Assembly: GCA_964428335.1 (NCBI GenBank)
Contig: CAYRXW010000002.1
Coordinates: 124,001-188,000, forward strand
Direction of reading: 5' to 3'
Origin: GW2011-AR15 sp964428335
Lineage (GTDB): Archaea > Nanobdellota > Nanobdellia > Woesearchaeales > GW2011-AR15
Length of the DNA stretch: 64,000 nucleotides
The notes below the pieces were generated by a model. The model saw nothing but the letters and a program-made list of their open reading frames with translations. It was not told the DNA's origin and did no database searches. Position numbers and translations under genes: made by a program. This document shows positions 55,082 through 64,000 of this stretch, piece by piece. Numbering within the stretch: the stretch's first letter is position 1; the number at the start of each line of letters is the position of its first letter.

Positions 55082-56821
55082 TTAGCTCAATTGCCCTGTT
55101 TTATTAAAACTATGCTTGTTTTGGCTGATTGTAACAATAATCTCTTCATGATATTCATAAAATTTTAGGGTTTCTATTTTTTTGAATTCCTGTTCAATTA
55201 TGTTTATCTCATCAGCATATTCTGCTTCTTTTTCAGTTCCAGCATATTCAGCAATTATCAGATAATCATACTCATGGATTTCTAGGCATTCATTGTTATG
55301 TTTTGAAATGCAGCTCTTTAGGTTTATGTACCTTACGTTATCTTCATCATAATATGCTAAAGTGTTCGCAGATACTACCTGGCTTGCTGTAATTACAGCA
55401 ACCGTTGCATTAGGCCTGATATTTTTTGCAACATAATAATTATTGTCTTCTTTTTGATATTCTTCTTTTTCTATAATTATTCCTTCCTTATCAAAAGTGG
55501 GATTATATGTTGTTTTGCTGATGATTGGCATTTCATCTATAATTATAATTTTGCTAAATAAAGGGATGGCATAAGGCAGGTTAAGTTTGACCTGGAGATT
55601 ATGCTCAATTGGAAAACTGTTATATATCATAAAAAACCCAAAAACAGCAATGGCAAGGACTAAACTAACCTTTTTTAGGTTTCTAAATCCAATTGATGCA
55701 AGGATGCATATTGGAATAATCAAAAGAAATGTAGGCTTTGTGCTTTTTACAGGGAACATGGAGAAGATAAAATAAGGGATGATAATTAGCAGCAAATAAT
55801 ATTTCATGTATTTGTCTATTTGCACTTTACGCAGGATAATGAATGCCAAAATAATGCTTAAAATAAGGTTGGAATGGACTGTAATAAAGACAACAGCATA
55901 ATAAATAAAATTGATGGTGTGAAGATAAGGTGTAGCCGTATCCTCTTTTAAATATCTGACGAAAAGCCTTGCGACCATGTTAAAGTACCATGGCATGCTT
56001 AATGCATAAGCAAACATGAGGCTGTAATTCATGTTTGATATTCTTGAACTGCTTCTTGATGATTTTAGAATGAGGTAAGCCAAAAAAACCATGGTGAAAC
56101 AGAACGAGGCAAAAAATTTCACATTATATGGGGAATAAATTATTATTAAAGCTTCAGTAAATGTATAGAAAGCCATGTTTAGGAGCCCAGGCAAACAATG
56201 GCTTCTCAGGTATTTTTTTATCGTTTCTTTATTTTCCAGGTATATATACAATAGCTGGGGCAGGCAGAAAATTATTGATAAGTGCCTTGAGAGAAGGAAT
56301 AGACCAAGTGAAAGCCCATAAAGGGCAGAGAATTTCAGACTCGCGAAATTTTCAGATCTAATCAAAAAATAATATGAAAGAGAAAGGAAAAAAAGCATAT
56401 ACACCTGCTCATTTAATGACCTTGACATGAAAGTTGTTGCAGGAAATGATAAAAATATTATGATGAAAGCAGAAGCGCTTGAAGTTCCGTATATTTTTTT
56501 TATTGCTGCAGAAATTAGAAAGGCAGAACATAATGTTAAAGCCAGGTTCAGGAAAAAAATCTCTTTTTTTGGAATGATGCCGTTATAAAGGAAAATTGCA
56601 GGTATGAGCTTTGGAACTGGGCTGTATCCTTCATACAGAAGATTCAGGAATGAGAAATCTTTCTTTTGTTCAATATTTGCCTTAACTTCATTCAGGTATA
56701 AGACATCTTCAGAATGGATCTTGTTTTTTGCAAAAATTATCCATAATAAATTAAAGCAGGCAAAAATTAAGACAAATAAAACAGCAAGAAGCGCAATATT
56801 CCGGTTATATCTTTCTTTCAT
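55082..56821 (-). CDS. GT-C-type membrane glycosyltransferase
   Basis: 579 aa, roughly twelve membrane helices. The first outer loop has KNKIHSEDVLYLNE, the acidic GT-C motif, and about 140 soluble residues follow the last helix. Resembles dolichyl-phosphate-sugar transferases (GT39/GT83 groups). Divergent from the carbamoyltransferase gene with a shared AT-rich 46-nt promoter region. Confidence 0.75.
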   Translation of the reverse strand: MKERYNRNIALLAVLFVLIFACFNLLWIIFAKNKIHSEDVLYLNEVKANIEQKKDFSFLNLLYEGYSPVPKLIPAIFLYNGIIPKKEIFFLNLALTLCSAFLISAAIKKIYGTSSASAFIIIFLSFPATTFMSRSLNEQVYMLFFLSLSYYFLIRSENFASLKFSALYGLSLGLFLLSRHLSIIFCLPQLLYIYLENKETIKKYLRSHCLPGLLNMAFYTFTEALIIIYSPYNVKFFASFCFTMVFLAYLILKSSRSSSRISNMNYSLMFAYALSMPWYFNMVARLFVRYLKEDTATPYLHTINFIYYAVVFITVHSNLILSIILAFIILRKVQIDKYMKYYLLLIIIPYFIFSMFPVKSTKPTFLLIIPICILASIGFRNLKKVSLVLAIAVFGFFMIYNSFPIEHNLQVKLNLPYAIPLFSKIIIIDEMPIISKTTYNPTFDKEGIIIEKEEYQKEDNNYYVAKNIRPNATVAVITASQVVSANTLAYYDEDNVRYINLKSCISKHNNECLEIHEYDYLIIAEYAGTEKEAEYADEINIIEQEFKKIETLKFYEYHEEIIVTISQNKHSFNKTGQLS

Positions 56822-56867
56822 GGCTTATCATAGTTAATTATATAAATTTTATTTATATATTTGTGTT
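56822..56867. promoter_or_regulatory. Divergent promoter region
   Basis: 46 nt of almost pure A/T. TATATAAATTTT-type boxes face both ways: around 56838-56847 for the plus gene at 56868 (about 26 nt), and around 56850-56860 for the minus gene at 56821. Leaderless transcripts are expected in both directions. Confidence 0.45.
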
Positions 56868-58547
56868 ATGCAAAATTATATAGGCCTTTGCGACAACCAT
56901 GATTCAGGGGCATGCCTATTGAATGAAGAGGGCATTTCTTTTGCATTAAATGAAGAGAGGCTGAACAGAGAAAAGCTTACAAGAAAATTCCCGTCAAAGT
57001 CACTTAGTGAGATATTTAAAAGATCAAAAGGGCCAGCAAATATAATCGTAGCTTCTGAAATGACCCCTATTTTTTTGCTTAGGGTCTTTAACAAGCATTA
57101 TTCAGGCATAAAAAGCAGGTCGCAGTTTTCATATCTTCTGAATCTATACATACTATATCAAATCCTGATGAAAAAGACAGGGATGAATTCAATAGAAAAA
57201 TCACTTTCCAGGGAATTTTTCAGATACAAGCTGAAGTCAATATATGGCAACAAAATAAAGTCTCTTACAATAATAGATCATCACTTATCGCATGCTTCAG
57301 GTGCATACGCTTATTCAGGATTTGAAAAGGCCCTTATCATAAGCTGTGATGCGATGGGAGACGGCATAACACTTACAGTCAGTACAGCTTCAGGAAAAAA
57401 AATAACAAAAATTCACGAAGAATCAGGAAGTTCTGCAGTAAGCGTATATTATTCCAGGGTTACTGAATTCCTAGGATTTCGTGCATTAAGGCACGAAGGA
57501 AAAGTATTGGGGCTTGCAGCATATGGTGATCCGATAAAGACAAAAGGATTAATGAGGAAATTGCTGTGGTTTCGTGAAGATGGAAGTTTTAACAGGATAA
57601 ATCACTTTATTCCAGTTTCAAAGAGCTCAGGTATCTATAAAAAATTAAAGGAGTTTAGGAGAGAGGATATTGCTGCCGGCCTTCAAAGCAATCTTGAGAC
57701 AGAGTTTGTTAAATTTGTCAGGTACTGGTCAGACAAGACTGGGATAAAAGACTTGTGCTTATCAGGCGGGCTATTTGCAAACGTAAAATTGAACCAGAGA
57801 ATAAAGGAAGATGCAGGAATAAAAAACATTTTCATTTTTCCGCATATGGGGGATGGAGGCCTGGCAGTAAGTGCTGTAATGGCACACATGGAGCTAAAGC
57901 CAAAAAAGCTGGATAGCTTATATCTTGGTTTGGAATATACTGAAGAATACATAAAAAAAAGCATTGATACTTCAGGTCTTTCATATAAAAAGTTGAACCA
58001 GAAGGCAAGACAGATAGCATCTCTTCTTGAAAAAAGCAAAATAATCGGGCTTTTCAATGGCAGGATGGAATATGGTCCAAGAGCTCTTGGCAATAGAAGC
58101 ATAATCTGCAGACCGGATGACCCTGATTTATGCATACTTTTGAATAGCAGGCTTCAGAGAAACGATTTCATGCCTTTTGCCCCTTCAGTTCTTTATGAAG
58201 AGAGAGAGAGATGTTTTGAAAAGACAAAGGGAGCTGAATATGCTGCAAAGTTCATGACAATCACTTTTAAGTGTACCGAATGGATGAAAAAAAATTGTCA
58301 TGCAGTGGTGCATATAGATGGCACATGCAGGCCTCAATTGGTTGAGGAAACAGATAATAAGGATTATTACAATATAATTTCAGAGTTTTATAAATTGACT
58401 GGGCTTCCATGCATAATTAATACCAGCTTTAATATACATGAAGAGCCAATAGTATGCAATCCGCAGGATGCATTAAGATCATTTAAAGCATCAGGTCTGG
58501 ATTATCTTTGCATAGGTGATTATCTGGTGGAAAAAGAGTCAAAATGA
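56868..58547 (+). CDS. Carbamoyltransferase, NodU/CmcH family
   Basis: 559 aa. N-terminal Kae1-like part begins IGLCDNHDSGACL and has HHLSHA (138-143). The YrdC-related C-terminal part has GRMEYGPRALGNRSI, and NTSFN appears near the end. The family transfers carbamoyl from carbamoyl phosphate to hydroxyls of sugars or antibiotics via carbamoyl-AMP. In this context it probably carbamoylates a surface glycan. First gene of a plus-strand operon with a methyltransferase and two GT-C genes; ATGA overlap with the next. Confidence 0.87.
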   Translation: MQNYIGLCDNHDSGACLLNEEGISFALNEERLNREKLTRKFPSKSLSEIFKRSKGPANIIVASEMTPIFLLRVFNKHYSGIKSRSQFSYLLNLYILYQILMKKTGMNSIEKSLSREFFRYKLKSIYGNKIKSLTIIDHHLSHASGAYAYSGFEKALIISCDAMGDGITLTVSTASGKKITKIHEESGSSAVSVYYSRVTEFLGFRALRHEGKVLGLAAYGDPIKTKGLMRKLLWFREDGSFNRINHFIPVSKSSGIYKKLKEFRREDIAAGLQSNLETEFVKFVRYWSDKTGIKDLCLSGGLFANVKLNQRIKEDAGIKNIFIFPHMGDGGLAVSAVMAHMELKPKKLDSLYLGLEYTEEYIKKSIDTSGLSYKKLNQKARQIASLLEKSKIIGLFNGRMEYGPRALGNRSIICRPDDPDLCILLNSRLQRNDFMPFAPSVLYEERERCFEKTKGAEYAAKFMTITFKCTEWMKKNCHAVVHIDGTCRPQLVEETDNKDYYNIISEFYKLTGLPCIINTSFNIHEEPIVCNPQDALRSFKASGLDYLCIGDYLVEKESK

Positions 58548-59512
58548 TAAAGTGGCTGGTTGAGTATCTTTGTTGCAGGCAATGTGGCAGCGATTTTAAG
58601 CTAGATTCACGAAAAGAATCAGGAGATGAAGTGCAGGAAGGGTTTTTGTCATGCAGCTGTTCAAGATATCCCGTAAAAAGTGGAATCCCAAGGATGCTTT
58701 CAAAAAAATTCCAAAAAGCAAACAGGACAATGCAGTCATTTGGCTATGAATGGAAATACTTCAACAAAGAATACAAGGTTTACCCTTCACAGTTTGAACA
58801 TTGGATATACCCTTTAACAAAATCACAACTCAAAGGGAAAACAGTGCTAGATATTGGTTGCGGGACAGGAATCCATTCAAGGATTTTAGAAAGCTACGGA
58901 GCAAGGGTTATCAGCGTAGACATTTCTATGGCTGTTGATGTGGCCTACCAAAAATCAAAAGGAAAAAATATTACGGTGATACAGGCAGATATCTCAGATT
59001 TGCCGCTAAAAAAGAAGTTTGACTATATTTTTAGTATAGGTTCCCTGCATCATATGGACGATCCAAAAAAAGGGGTTATCAGCATAAAATCAGTCCTAAA
59101 AAAAAGAGGCATTTTTTTCCTTAAGGTCTATTCAAAAGAAGGAAATTGGTTCACAATAAATATCATTGAAGGCATAATCAAGAAAATAACCCTGGTCATG
59201 CCATTCTGGCTCCTGAATTTTTCATGCTTTTTGCTTGTTTTACCTTTCAGTTTTATAATCTGGCTGTTTGTTTTTCTTGGTAAACTCTCAAAAAACCTAA
59301 GGAACCTTCCATTTCATAATTATTTTCTTGCAATTTCCAGCTATTCATTTGTGCATAAGCAAAACATATTATTTGATATATTATCCGCTCCTGTCGTGCA
59401 TTATTATTCAAAGGATGGAATTAAATCCCTGTTAAGTGGCATGGTTATAAAAAGCATGCTTGGATCAGAAGTATTGTCGTGGAGGATTATTGCAGAAAAT
59501 GAAAAAGCATGA
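58544..59512 (+). CDS. SAM-dependent methyltransferase with N-terminal zinc-ribbon-like motif
   Basis: 322 aa. N-terminal Trm112-like segment with CRQC (11-14) and CSCSRYPV-SGIPR (37-50). A class I methyltransferase fold follows with VLDIGCGTGIH (about 101-111), VDIS and the GSLHHMDDPKKG motif. A hydrophobic stretch in the C-terminal third (about 215-245) suggests membrane association. Substrate could be a lipid-linked sugar. Start overlaps the carbamoyltransferase stop. Confidence 0.8.
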   Translation: MIKWLVEYLCCRQCGSDFKLDSRKESGDEVQEGFLSCSCSRYPVKSGIPRMLSKKFQKANRTMQSFGYEWKYFNKEYKVYPSQFEHWIYPLTKSQLKGKTVLDIGCGTGIHSRILESYGARVISVDISMAVDVAYQKSKGKNITVIQADISDLPLKKKFDYIFSIGSLHHMDDPKKGVISIKSVLKKRGIFFLKVYSKEGNWFTINIIEGIIKKITLVMPFWLLNFSCFLLVLPFSFIIWLFVFLGKLSKNLRNLPFHNYFLAISSYSFVHKQNILFDILSAPVVHYYSKDGIKSLLSGMVIKSMLGSEVLSWRIIAENEKA

Positions 59513-61154
59513 TTCATATCTTTATTTTGCTGTTCTGCTGTCAATTATTTTCATATCAATAAATCTTTATGTAATCAATAAGGATAAAACACCTTATGCC
59601 TATGATATGGCAAATCTTAGGAGTTTTAGCCTGGATTATTTCAGTTACATAAATAACGGCAGTCTGGACCAATTCTATAATCTTTTCAGGAGAGACTATT
59701 TTTATCCGCCTTTTTATATCCTTGGCAGCTTGCCTTTTTATTTTATTTTCGGGACTAGTCAGGATGTCAGCACTTTAGTAAATGTCCCGTTTGCAATAAT
59801 TCTAATCCTTTCAGTTTATTTTATCGGGAAAAAAATCAGCACTCCGGAAATAGGGCTGCTTAGCGCTGCTCTTGTTGCCTTAACTCCTGCAATATTTAGC
59901 TTTTCAAGGGTATTTCTAATGGATTTTGCCGTATGTGCAGCAGTTGCATTAAGCATATGCCTTATGATATATACAGATAAATTTTCAAAGAAAAATTTCA
60001 ACATGTTTTTTGGGCTATCAATTGGTCTTGGCATGATGATGAAATGGTCATATGCAGTATATATGATAGGGCCAATTATCTCCTACTTTTTTTATTCATT
60101 TAAATCCAAGGAATACTTTTCATTGGCAACACTAAAAAATAAAGAATTTAATATATTTCTAATAGGACTTGGAATTGGGCTTGTAGTTCCATTAATATGG
60201 TACTATGACAAAATTTGGTATATCCTGTCCAGGGCAGGAAAACTAAATTATGACTATTCACTTCAGATAGGCGGTTTCAAGCCATTTACGTTCCAGAACT
60301 TTTCATGGTATCTGCATTCAATGTACTTTCCTCTGCTTAGGCACTTTTTTGCATTTTTTACAATATCATTAGCTTATTTCATGTTATTTGTCAGGAACAG
60401 GCATAAATCTGTCCTTGCTGCATGGTTTATTGTCCCTTACATTATTTACACTTTTTCAGTATGGAAAGATTCAAGATATCTGCTTGGAGCTTTGCCGGCA
60501 CTCGGGATTATGGGTGCATTGGCAACAGAGTCACTTGTAAATGCGACTATAAAAGCAAAAATGAGGGATTATTCCTGGAAATATGCGCTTGCAGGATTTC
60601 TTGTTCTTTTATCATGCGTACATTTTTCAGTGCTGGACAAGGGAAGGAACCATCCTTTTAGCATTGCATCCTTATCAAGCGATGGGCTTTATACATGGCA
60701 TGACACCTATTACCCAATTAATGAGATGCAGGATATTATATTTTCAAAAGCAGCAGATAGCATTCTGATAATACCAAATTCCCTTCTTATAGATACTTTT
60801 GCACATGAAATTGAAAAAACAAGACCAGATATTGTTTTGGATAGGGGACTTTTTTGCATTGGATCAGGTGGAGCAAACAACTGTCGGGAGAAAAAACTTG
60901 AAAGATTTTCTGATAACAAGTATGCATGCAGTTTTGATATGGTGATCAGCTATGAAGCAGAATTTGATTATTTCCTTTATGGTGTCATATACCTGCCAGA
61001 AAATTCAACGCTCCATAGTGGAGTTATCATGCCAATGGTAACCAGTTGGAACGAATGCAAAAGCAGTTTTGATATTGCAGGAAAATTCACAGACATTACC
61101 AACAGTAACCAATCATTATATTTCTATAAAAGTAAAAAACTGGAAGATAAATGA
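59499..61154 (+). CDS. GT-C-type membrane glycosyltransferase (PMT-like)
   Basis: 551 aa. Multiple membrane helices, first outer loop YAYDMANLRSFSLDY with acidic motif, then RRDYFYPPFY, typical of GT39/ArnT-like transferases using polyprenyl-phosphate sugars. C-terminal soluble domain contains several Cys residues (FCIGSG, NNCREKK, YACSF). ATG 59499 overlaps the methyltransferase stop by 14 nt; a TTG at 59490 with GGAGG just before it is an alternative. Confidence 0.75.
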   Translation: MKKHDSYLYFAVLLSIIFISINLYVINKDKTPYAYDMANLRSFSLDYFSYINNGSLDQFYNLFRRDYFYPPFYILGSLPFYFIFGTSQDVSTLVNVPFAIILILSVYFIGKKISTPEIGLLSAALVALTPAIFSFSRVFLMDFAVCAAVALSICLMIYTDKFSKKNFNMFFGLSIGLGMMMKWSYAVYMIGPIISYFFYSFKSKEYFSLATLKNKEFNIFLIGLGIGLVVPLIWYYDKIWYILSRAGKLNYDYSLQIGGFKPFTFQNFSWYLHSMYFPLLRHFFAFFTISLAYFMLFVRNRHKSVLAAWFIVPYIIYTFSVWKDSRYLLGALPALGIMGALATESLVNATIKAKMRDYSWKYALAGFLVLLSCVHFSVLDKGRNHPFSIASLSSDGLYTWHDTYYPINEMQDIIFSKAADSILIIPNSLLIDTFAHEIEKTRPDIVLDRGLFCIGSGGANNCREKKLERFSDNKYACSFDMVISYEAEFDYFLYGVIYLPENSTLHSGVIMPMVTSWNECKSSFDIAGKFTDITNSNQSLYFYKSKKLEDK

Positions 61155-61155
61155 C

Positions 61156-62802
61156 ATGAAAGAGGCTAAGCTAAAAAACTACAGTATTTTTGTTGCTCTG
61201 TTTCTAATATCAGTTTTCATCTGCTTCAATATTTACTGGATACATAACTATGCAGATGATTTCATCTCAGAGGACATGATACTCATTTCGCAGGCAACTA
61301 GGATGATTCCCTTATTGGATGACATAAATAGCATATACTATTTCAATTCCCAGCCACTGTTCCCCTATTTTCTTGCAAACCTTATGAGCATATCTGCAGA
61401 TGAATTCATGCCTTTCTATCTAGAAAATTTCTTTTTTGCTATCTCAGGTGTTCTTATCTTTCTTATAATACAAAAATTGTACAATGGAAAATTAGGCATT
61501 TATGCTCTTTTAATTTTCCTATTATTGCCTGGTACTATACAATATTCCAGGACCATATATGCAATAGGCATGCTAACATTTTTTTTTCTGCTGAGTATAT
61601 ATTCCTACATCAATTCAGATAATTTCAGAAACTTGGGATGGGCATTAGTTTGGTCAGTCTCCTGCGTGCTTATGCTTATGACTAAATACATGATGATTCC
61701 ATATGTGCTTGCTGAAATATTTATCTGGCTGTTTTTTTTCATCTTCAATCTGTTTACACACTTTGCGCAAAAGAAAAAAGCTGAAAAAACTGAATTCAAA
61801 AGAAGATTCCTGAATTTCATCATTGCCCTTTTAATTGTCTGGCTTCTTGCTGTCCCGCACTATAGGCACGAAAGAAACCTAGCTTTATTTAGTGAACGGA
61901 GTGTAAACAACCACGTTGATTTTTCAAATCCAGCATTCATATTATGCAACATGATAAACTATCCTCTATTGATGTCACAGAGCCAGCTTGGTTTTCTTCC
62001 GTTTCTGCTGTTTTTTATCTCCGTAATTATCCTATTTATAAATCTCTTCAAAAAAATATACCTGCTCGAAGAGCTTTTCATGCTTGCAGTTCTAATGCAG
62101 GTGATGTTTTTTTTCTCATTCATATCACCTATAAAAAATTCTGCAGTTACAGGTCCGCTGGTGCCGCTGGCATTAATATTGATTTTTAGCATGGTTAGCA
62201 GGATGAGCAAGAAAGCACGGCAGCTGGTTCTTTCGTTGCTTATAATAAATGGCATTCTGGTAATATCGCCTTATAACCCCTTTGCTGGGTCACATGTTTT
62301 TGAAGGATGGAATAATTTCAAGGATTCGCTAAACTGCGGCCAGCATATAACTGCCTGCTTTGTTGGAACAGATCAGGCAATAGTAACAAGGGATTCAGAG
62401 CTAAATCACAAGCCAAACTCATTTTTTTACATTACACCTGAGCGGACAATAAAAAAAATGGCAAAGGAAAAGCTGGCCGGAAAAAAAGAAATACGAATTG
62501 CAGACATGACAAACATTGGTCATTTTGAGCTCAACTATTATGCATTGACAGAAGCCAATATGTCAAAACTTGGCTATTTCAGATGTGAGGATTTCCTTGA
62601 AGATCCATACAAAGCCAACTATTCTTTCGATTTCCTGATTGTGCGCAAAAATTTTAGCTATGCAAGGACATTCACAGAATGCGAAGGTTGCTGGTCTGTT
62701 GAGAAATTTCAGTACTGTGATATGGTTCTTCAGGAATTAACTGCTAAATTTGAATTTGACTCACAGTATGGTGAACTTCAGGTTTTTACCCCTAAAAAAT
62801 AA
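61156..62802 (+). CDS. GT-C-type membrane glycosyltransferase, homologue of the left-edge gene
   Basis: 548 aa. About ten helices; first outer loop HNYADDFISEDM. Clearly homologous to the truncated gene at the start of the window, including PGTIQYSRTIY and KNSAVTGPLVPLALIL versus KNNVVTGPLVPFVLIL. C-terminal soluble domain with several Cys residues. ATG 61156, 1 nt after the previous stop, is the natural start. Fourth gene of the plus-strand operon. Confidence 0.75.
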   Translation: MKEAKLKNYSIFVALFLISVFICFNIYWIHNYADDFISEDMILISQATRMIPLLDDINSIYYFNSQPLFPYFLANLMSISADEFMPFYLENFFFAISGVLIFLIIQKLYNGKLGIYALLIFLLLPGTIQYSRTIYAIGMLTFFFLLSIYSYINSDNFRNLGWALVWSVSCVLMLMTKYMMIPYVLAEIFIWLFFFIFNLFTHFAQKKKAEKTEFKRRFLNFIIALLIVWLLAVPHYRHERNLALFSERSVNNHVDFSNPAFILCNMINYPLLMSQSQLGFLPFLLFFISVIILFINLFKKIYLLEELFMLAVLMQVMFFFSFISPIKNSAVTGPLVPLALILIFSMVSRMSKKARQLVLSLLIINGILVISPYNPFAGSHVFEGWNNFKDSLNCGQHITACFVGTDQAIVTRDSELNHKPNSFFYITPERTIKKMAKEKLAGKKEIRIADMTNIGHFELNYYALTEANMSKLGYFRCEDFLEDPYKANYSFDFLIVRKNFSYARTFTECEGCWSVEKFQYCDMVLQELTAKFEFDSQYGELQVFTPKK

Positions 62803-62824
62803 TCTTCTTAAAATCATCAGTAAA

Positions 62825-62832
62825 TTATAAAT
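62825..62832 (+). promoter_or_regulatory. TATA box for the AsnB-like gene
   Basis: TTATAAAT centred about 27 nt before the ATG at 62856. Indicates the last gene has its own leaderless promoter rather than depending on the preceding operon. Confidence 0.45.
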
Positions 62833-62855
62833 AGTTTTTTCATTACTATAGATAA

Positions 62856-64000
62856 ATGGCTTTTCTTATCCAATATGACAGCGGTACTATCAAGGCAGAA
62901 GGGATTAGGTTCATAAGGCCTGCAGAAAAAGAGGATATTGAATTAGCATTGGTTGGAAACATTACAGATCCTCTCCAGGTGGAAAAAGGTAAATCCCAAA
63001 CAGGCAAGTCTCAGCTAGATTTTATATACGTACTATATAAAAAAATAGGGAACAGGTTTATTGAGAGGCTGGATGGCTATTTCCTTATATTTATTAAGGA
63101 TAATGGCAGGCTTAAAGTCTTCAATAATAGGTATTCATCTGTTTCATGCTACTACCTAAAGCAGGGGAAAAATTGCTATTTCTCTGATTCCTATTCATTG
63201 ATTTTGAAAAACCTAAAAAACAGGGAAGTAAACTTTGATGTGATAAACCTGTTCTTAAATTCAGGCTATTCTTACTCTGAGAAAATGCCATTTAAAAATA
63301 CATATAGGATGATTCCGGCTCATTATCTTGAGGTTGATGAAACTTCTAAAACCAGGCTGGAAAGATACTCAGGCATGGTTTTCAGAAGGGCATCAAGACC
63401 AGTTAATGAGCTGTTGGATGAATATGAATCATTATGGCAGGAAGCAATATATTCATTTGCAAAAGCAAACAACTCAAAAAAAATAGGAAGCGCCCTTAGC
63501 GGAGGGCTGGATACAAGCTGGGTGGTTCTAATGGCTTCAAAAGCCATGAAGCAGGAGATACAGACATATACATGCTACTATGATTATTCCTTGTTTAATG
63601 AGCTAAAAGAATCAGAATTCGTTTCAAACAGGACAGGAGCAAAGCACCATAAGCTGAAGGTAAGCGAGACTGACCTTGATTTGATACCTGAGATGATAAA
63701 CGCTGCAGAAGAACCTGTTTTATCTTCATCCCTTTCGCTTTTCATGGCAATAAATGAGGCAGCATCGAATAATGTTGATGTTTTTCTTACTGGGGATGGA
63801 GGGAATAATATATACCACCACCTATATCCTGTTGGAGAGATACATAAATACATTAGATATCTGCCATATGGCATAAGGAAGCTGCTGTTTTTTTTGGTTG
63901 ATGCATCAGCAAAGCTTACAAACAATGAACGCCTAAATGAAGCAAGGTATCCGATGCACGCATTTTCATACAGGAACTTTTATGATAATTTCTATAAGAA
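62856..64000 (+). CDS. AsnB-like protein lacking Cys2, runs off the window
   Basis: 381 codons visible, no stop, so the C terminus lies beyond the window. The first residues are MAFLIQYDSG, so the glutaminase nucleophile Cys2 is missing although the N-terminal Ntn-like layout (residues 1 to about 180) is kept. The synthetase half has an intact PP-loop SGGLDTS (215-221) and FLTGDGGNN. It would use free ammonia, another nitrogen donor, or catalyse another adenylation. Compare the complete AsnB at 50298-52118. Confidence 0.75.
   Translation, partial: MAFLIQYDSGTIKAEGIRFIRPAEKEDIELALVGNITDPLQVEKGKSQTGKSQLDFIYVLYKKIGNRFIERLDGYFLIFIKDNGRLKVFNNRYSSVSCYYLKQGKNCYFSDSYSLILKNLKNREVNFDVINLFLNSGYSYSEKMPFKNTYRMIPAHYLEVDETSKTRLERYSGMVFRRASRPVNELLDEYESLWQEAIYSFAKANNSKKIGSALSGGLDTSWVVLMASKAMKQEIQTYTCYYDYSLFNELKESEFVSNRTGAKHHKLKVSETDLDLIPEMINAAEEPVLSSSLSLFMAINEAASNNVDVFLTGDGGNNIYHHLYPVGEIHKYIRYLPYGIRKLLFFLVDASAKLTNNERLNEARYPMHAFSYRNFYDNFYK

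Noticed and set aside
1..64000. CRISPR arrays, insertion sequences, rRNA genes
   Set aside because: No regularly spaced short repeats, no transposase frames with terminal inverted repeats, and no rRNA-like tracts were seen. The only tandem repeats are the operator region at 20722-20805 and the Cys-rich coding repeats.

Overview
The window is archaeal, AT-rich, and fits a small-genome lineage such as the DPANN group (Woesearchaeota-like). That placement is inferred from gene style, not from a marker phylogeny. Supporting signs are a tRNA-Val gene with a bulge-helix-bulge intron, TTTATAAA-type TATA boxes about 25 nt before start codons (leaderless transcripts), prepilins with archaeal class III signal peptides, an archaeal SepF and a Sua5/YrdC protein. 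Gene density is high and there is no gene-free stretch above about 300 bases.

Layout. 1-1570: 3' part of a GT-C membrane glycosyltransferase cut by the window edge. 1648-5149: AlkP/sulfatase-like hydrolase, a convergent operon (Sua5/YrdC, metallophosphoesterase, small membrane protein), and a small membrane protein. 5190-6425: intron-containing tRNA-Val whose 3' end is duplicated 1.1 kb downstream, bracketing one AT-rich SGNH hydrolase gene (integration scar). 6509-7665: unknown protein and SepF. 7755-20719 (minus strand): a 13-kb type IV pilus operon with a ribbon-helix-helix regulator, two giant paralogous surface proteins, several prepilin-like proteins, a secretion ATPase, a 58-aa coupled small gene and two TadC/FlaJ-like membrane proteins. 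20722-20805: divergent promoter made of a tandem 45-bp operator/TATA duplication.

20825-62802 is a surface-glycan or glycolipid style island dominated by radical SAM enzymes. There are 12 radical SAM genes carrying 15 radical SAM cores. One gene encodes a 2098-aa protein with four tandem cobalamin-binding plus radical SAM modules. Among them are a CysD-like PP-loop protein, an arylsulfotransferase-like beta-propeller, an AlkP-family phosphodiesterase, a Wzm/Wzt-type ABC exporter, GT2 and GT4 glycosyltransferases, four GT-C membrane glycosyltransferases, an asparagine-synthetase-type amidotransferase, a NodU/CmcH-type carbamoyltransferase and a SAM methyltransferase. At the right edge a second AsnB-like protein lacking the catalytic Cys2 runs out of the window.

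Working model (inference): the island builds and exports a heavily decorated surface polymer. Radical SAM and B12-radical SAM enzymes would make unusual C-H modifications, with amidation, carbamoylation and sulfation added by the other enzymes. The pilus operon and its N-glycosylation-sequon-rich giant proteins are the neighbouring cell-surface machinery. The four-module radical SAM protein is the strongest candidate for something undescribed.
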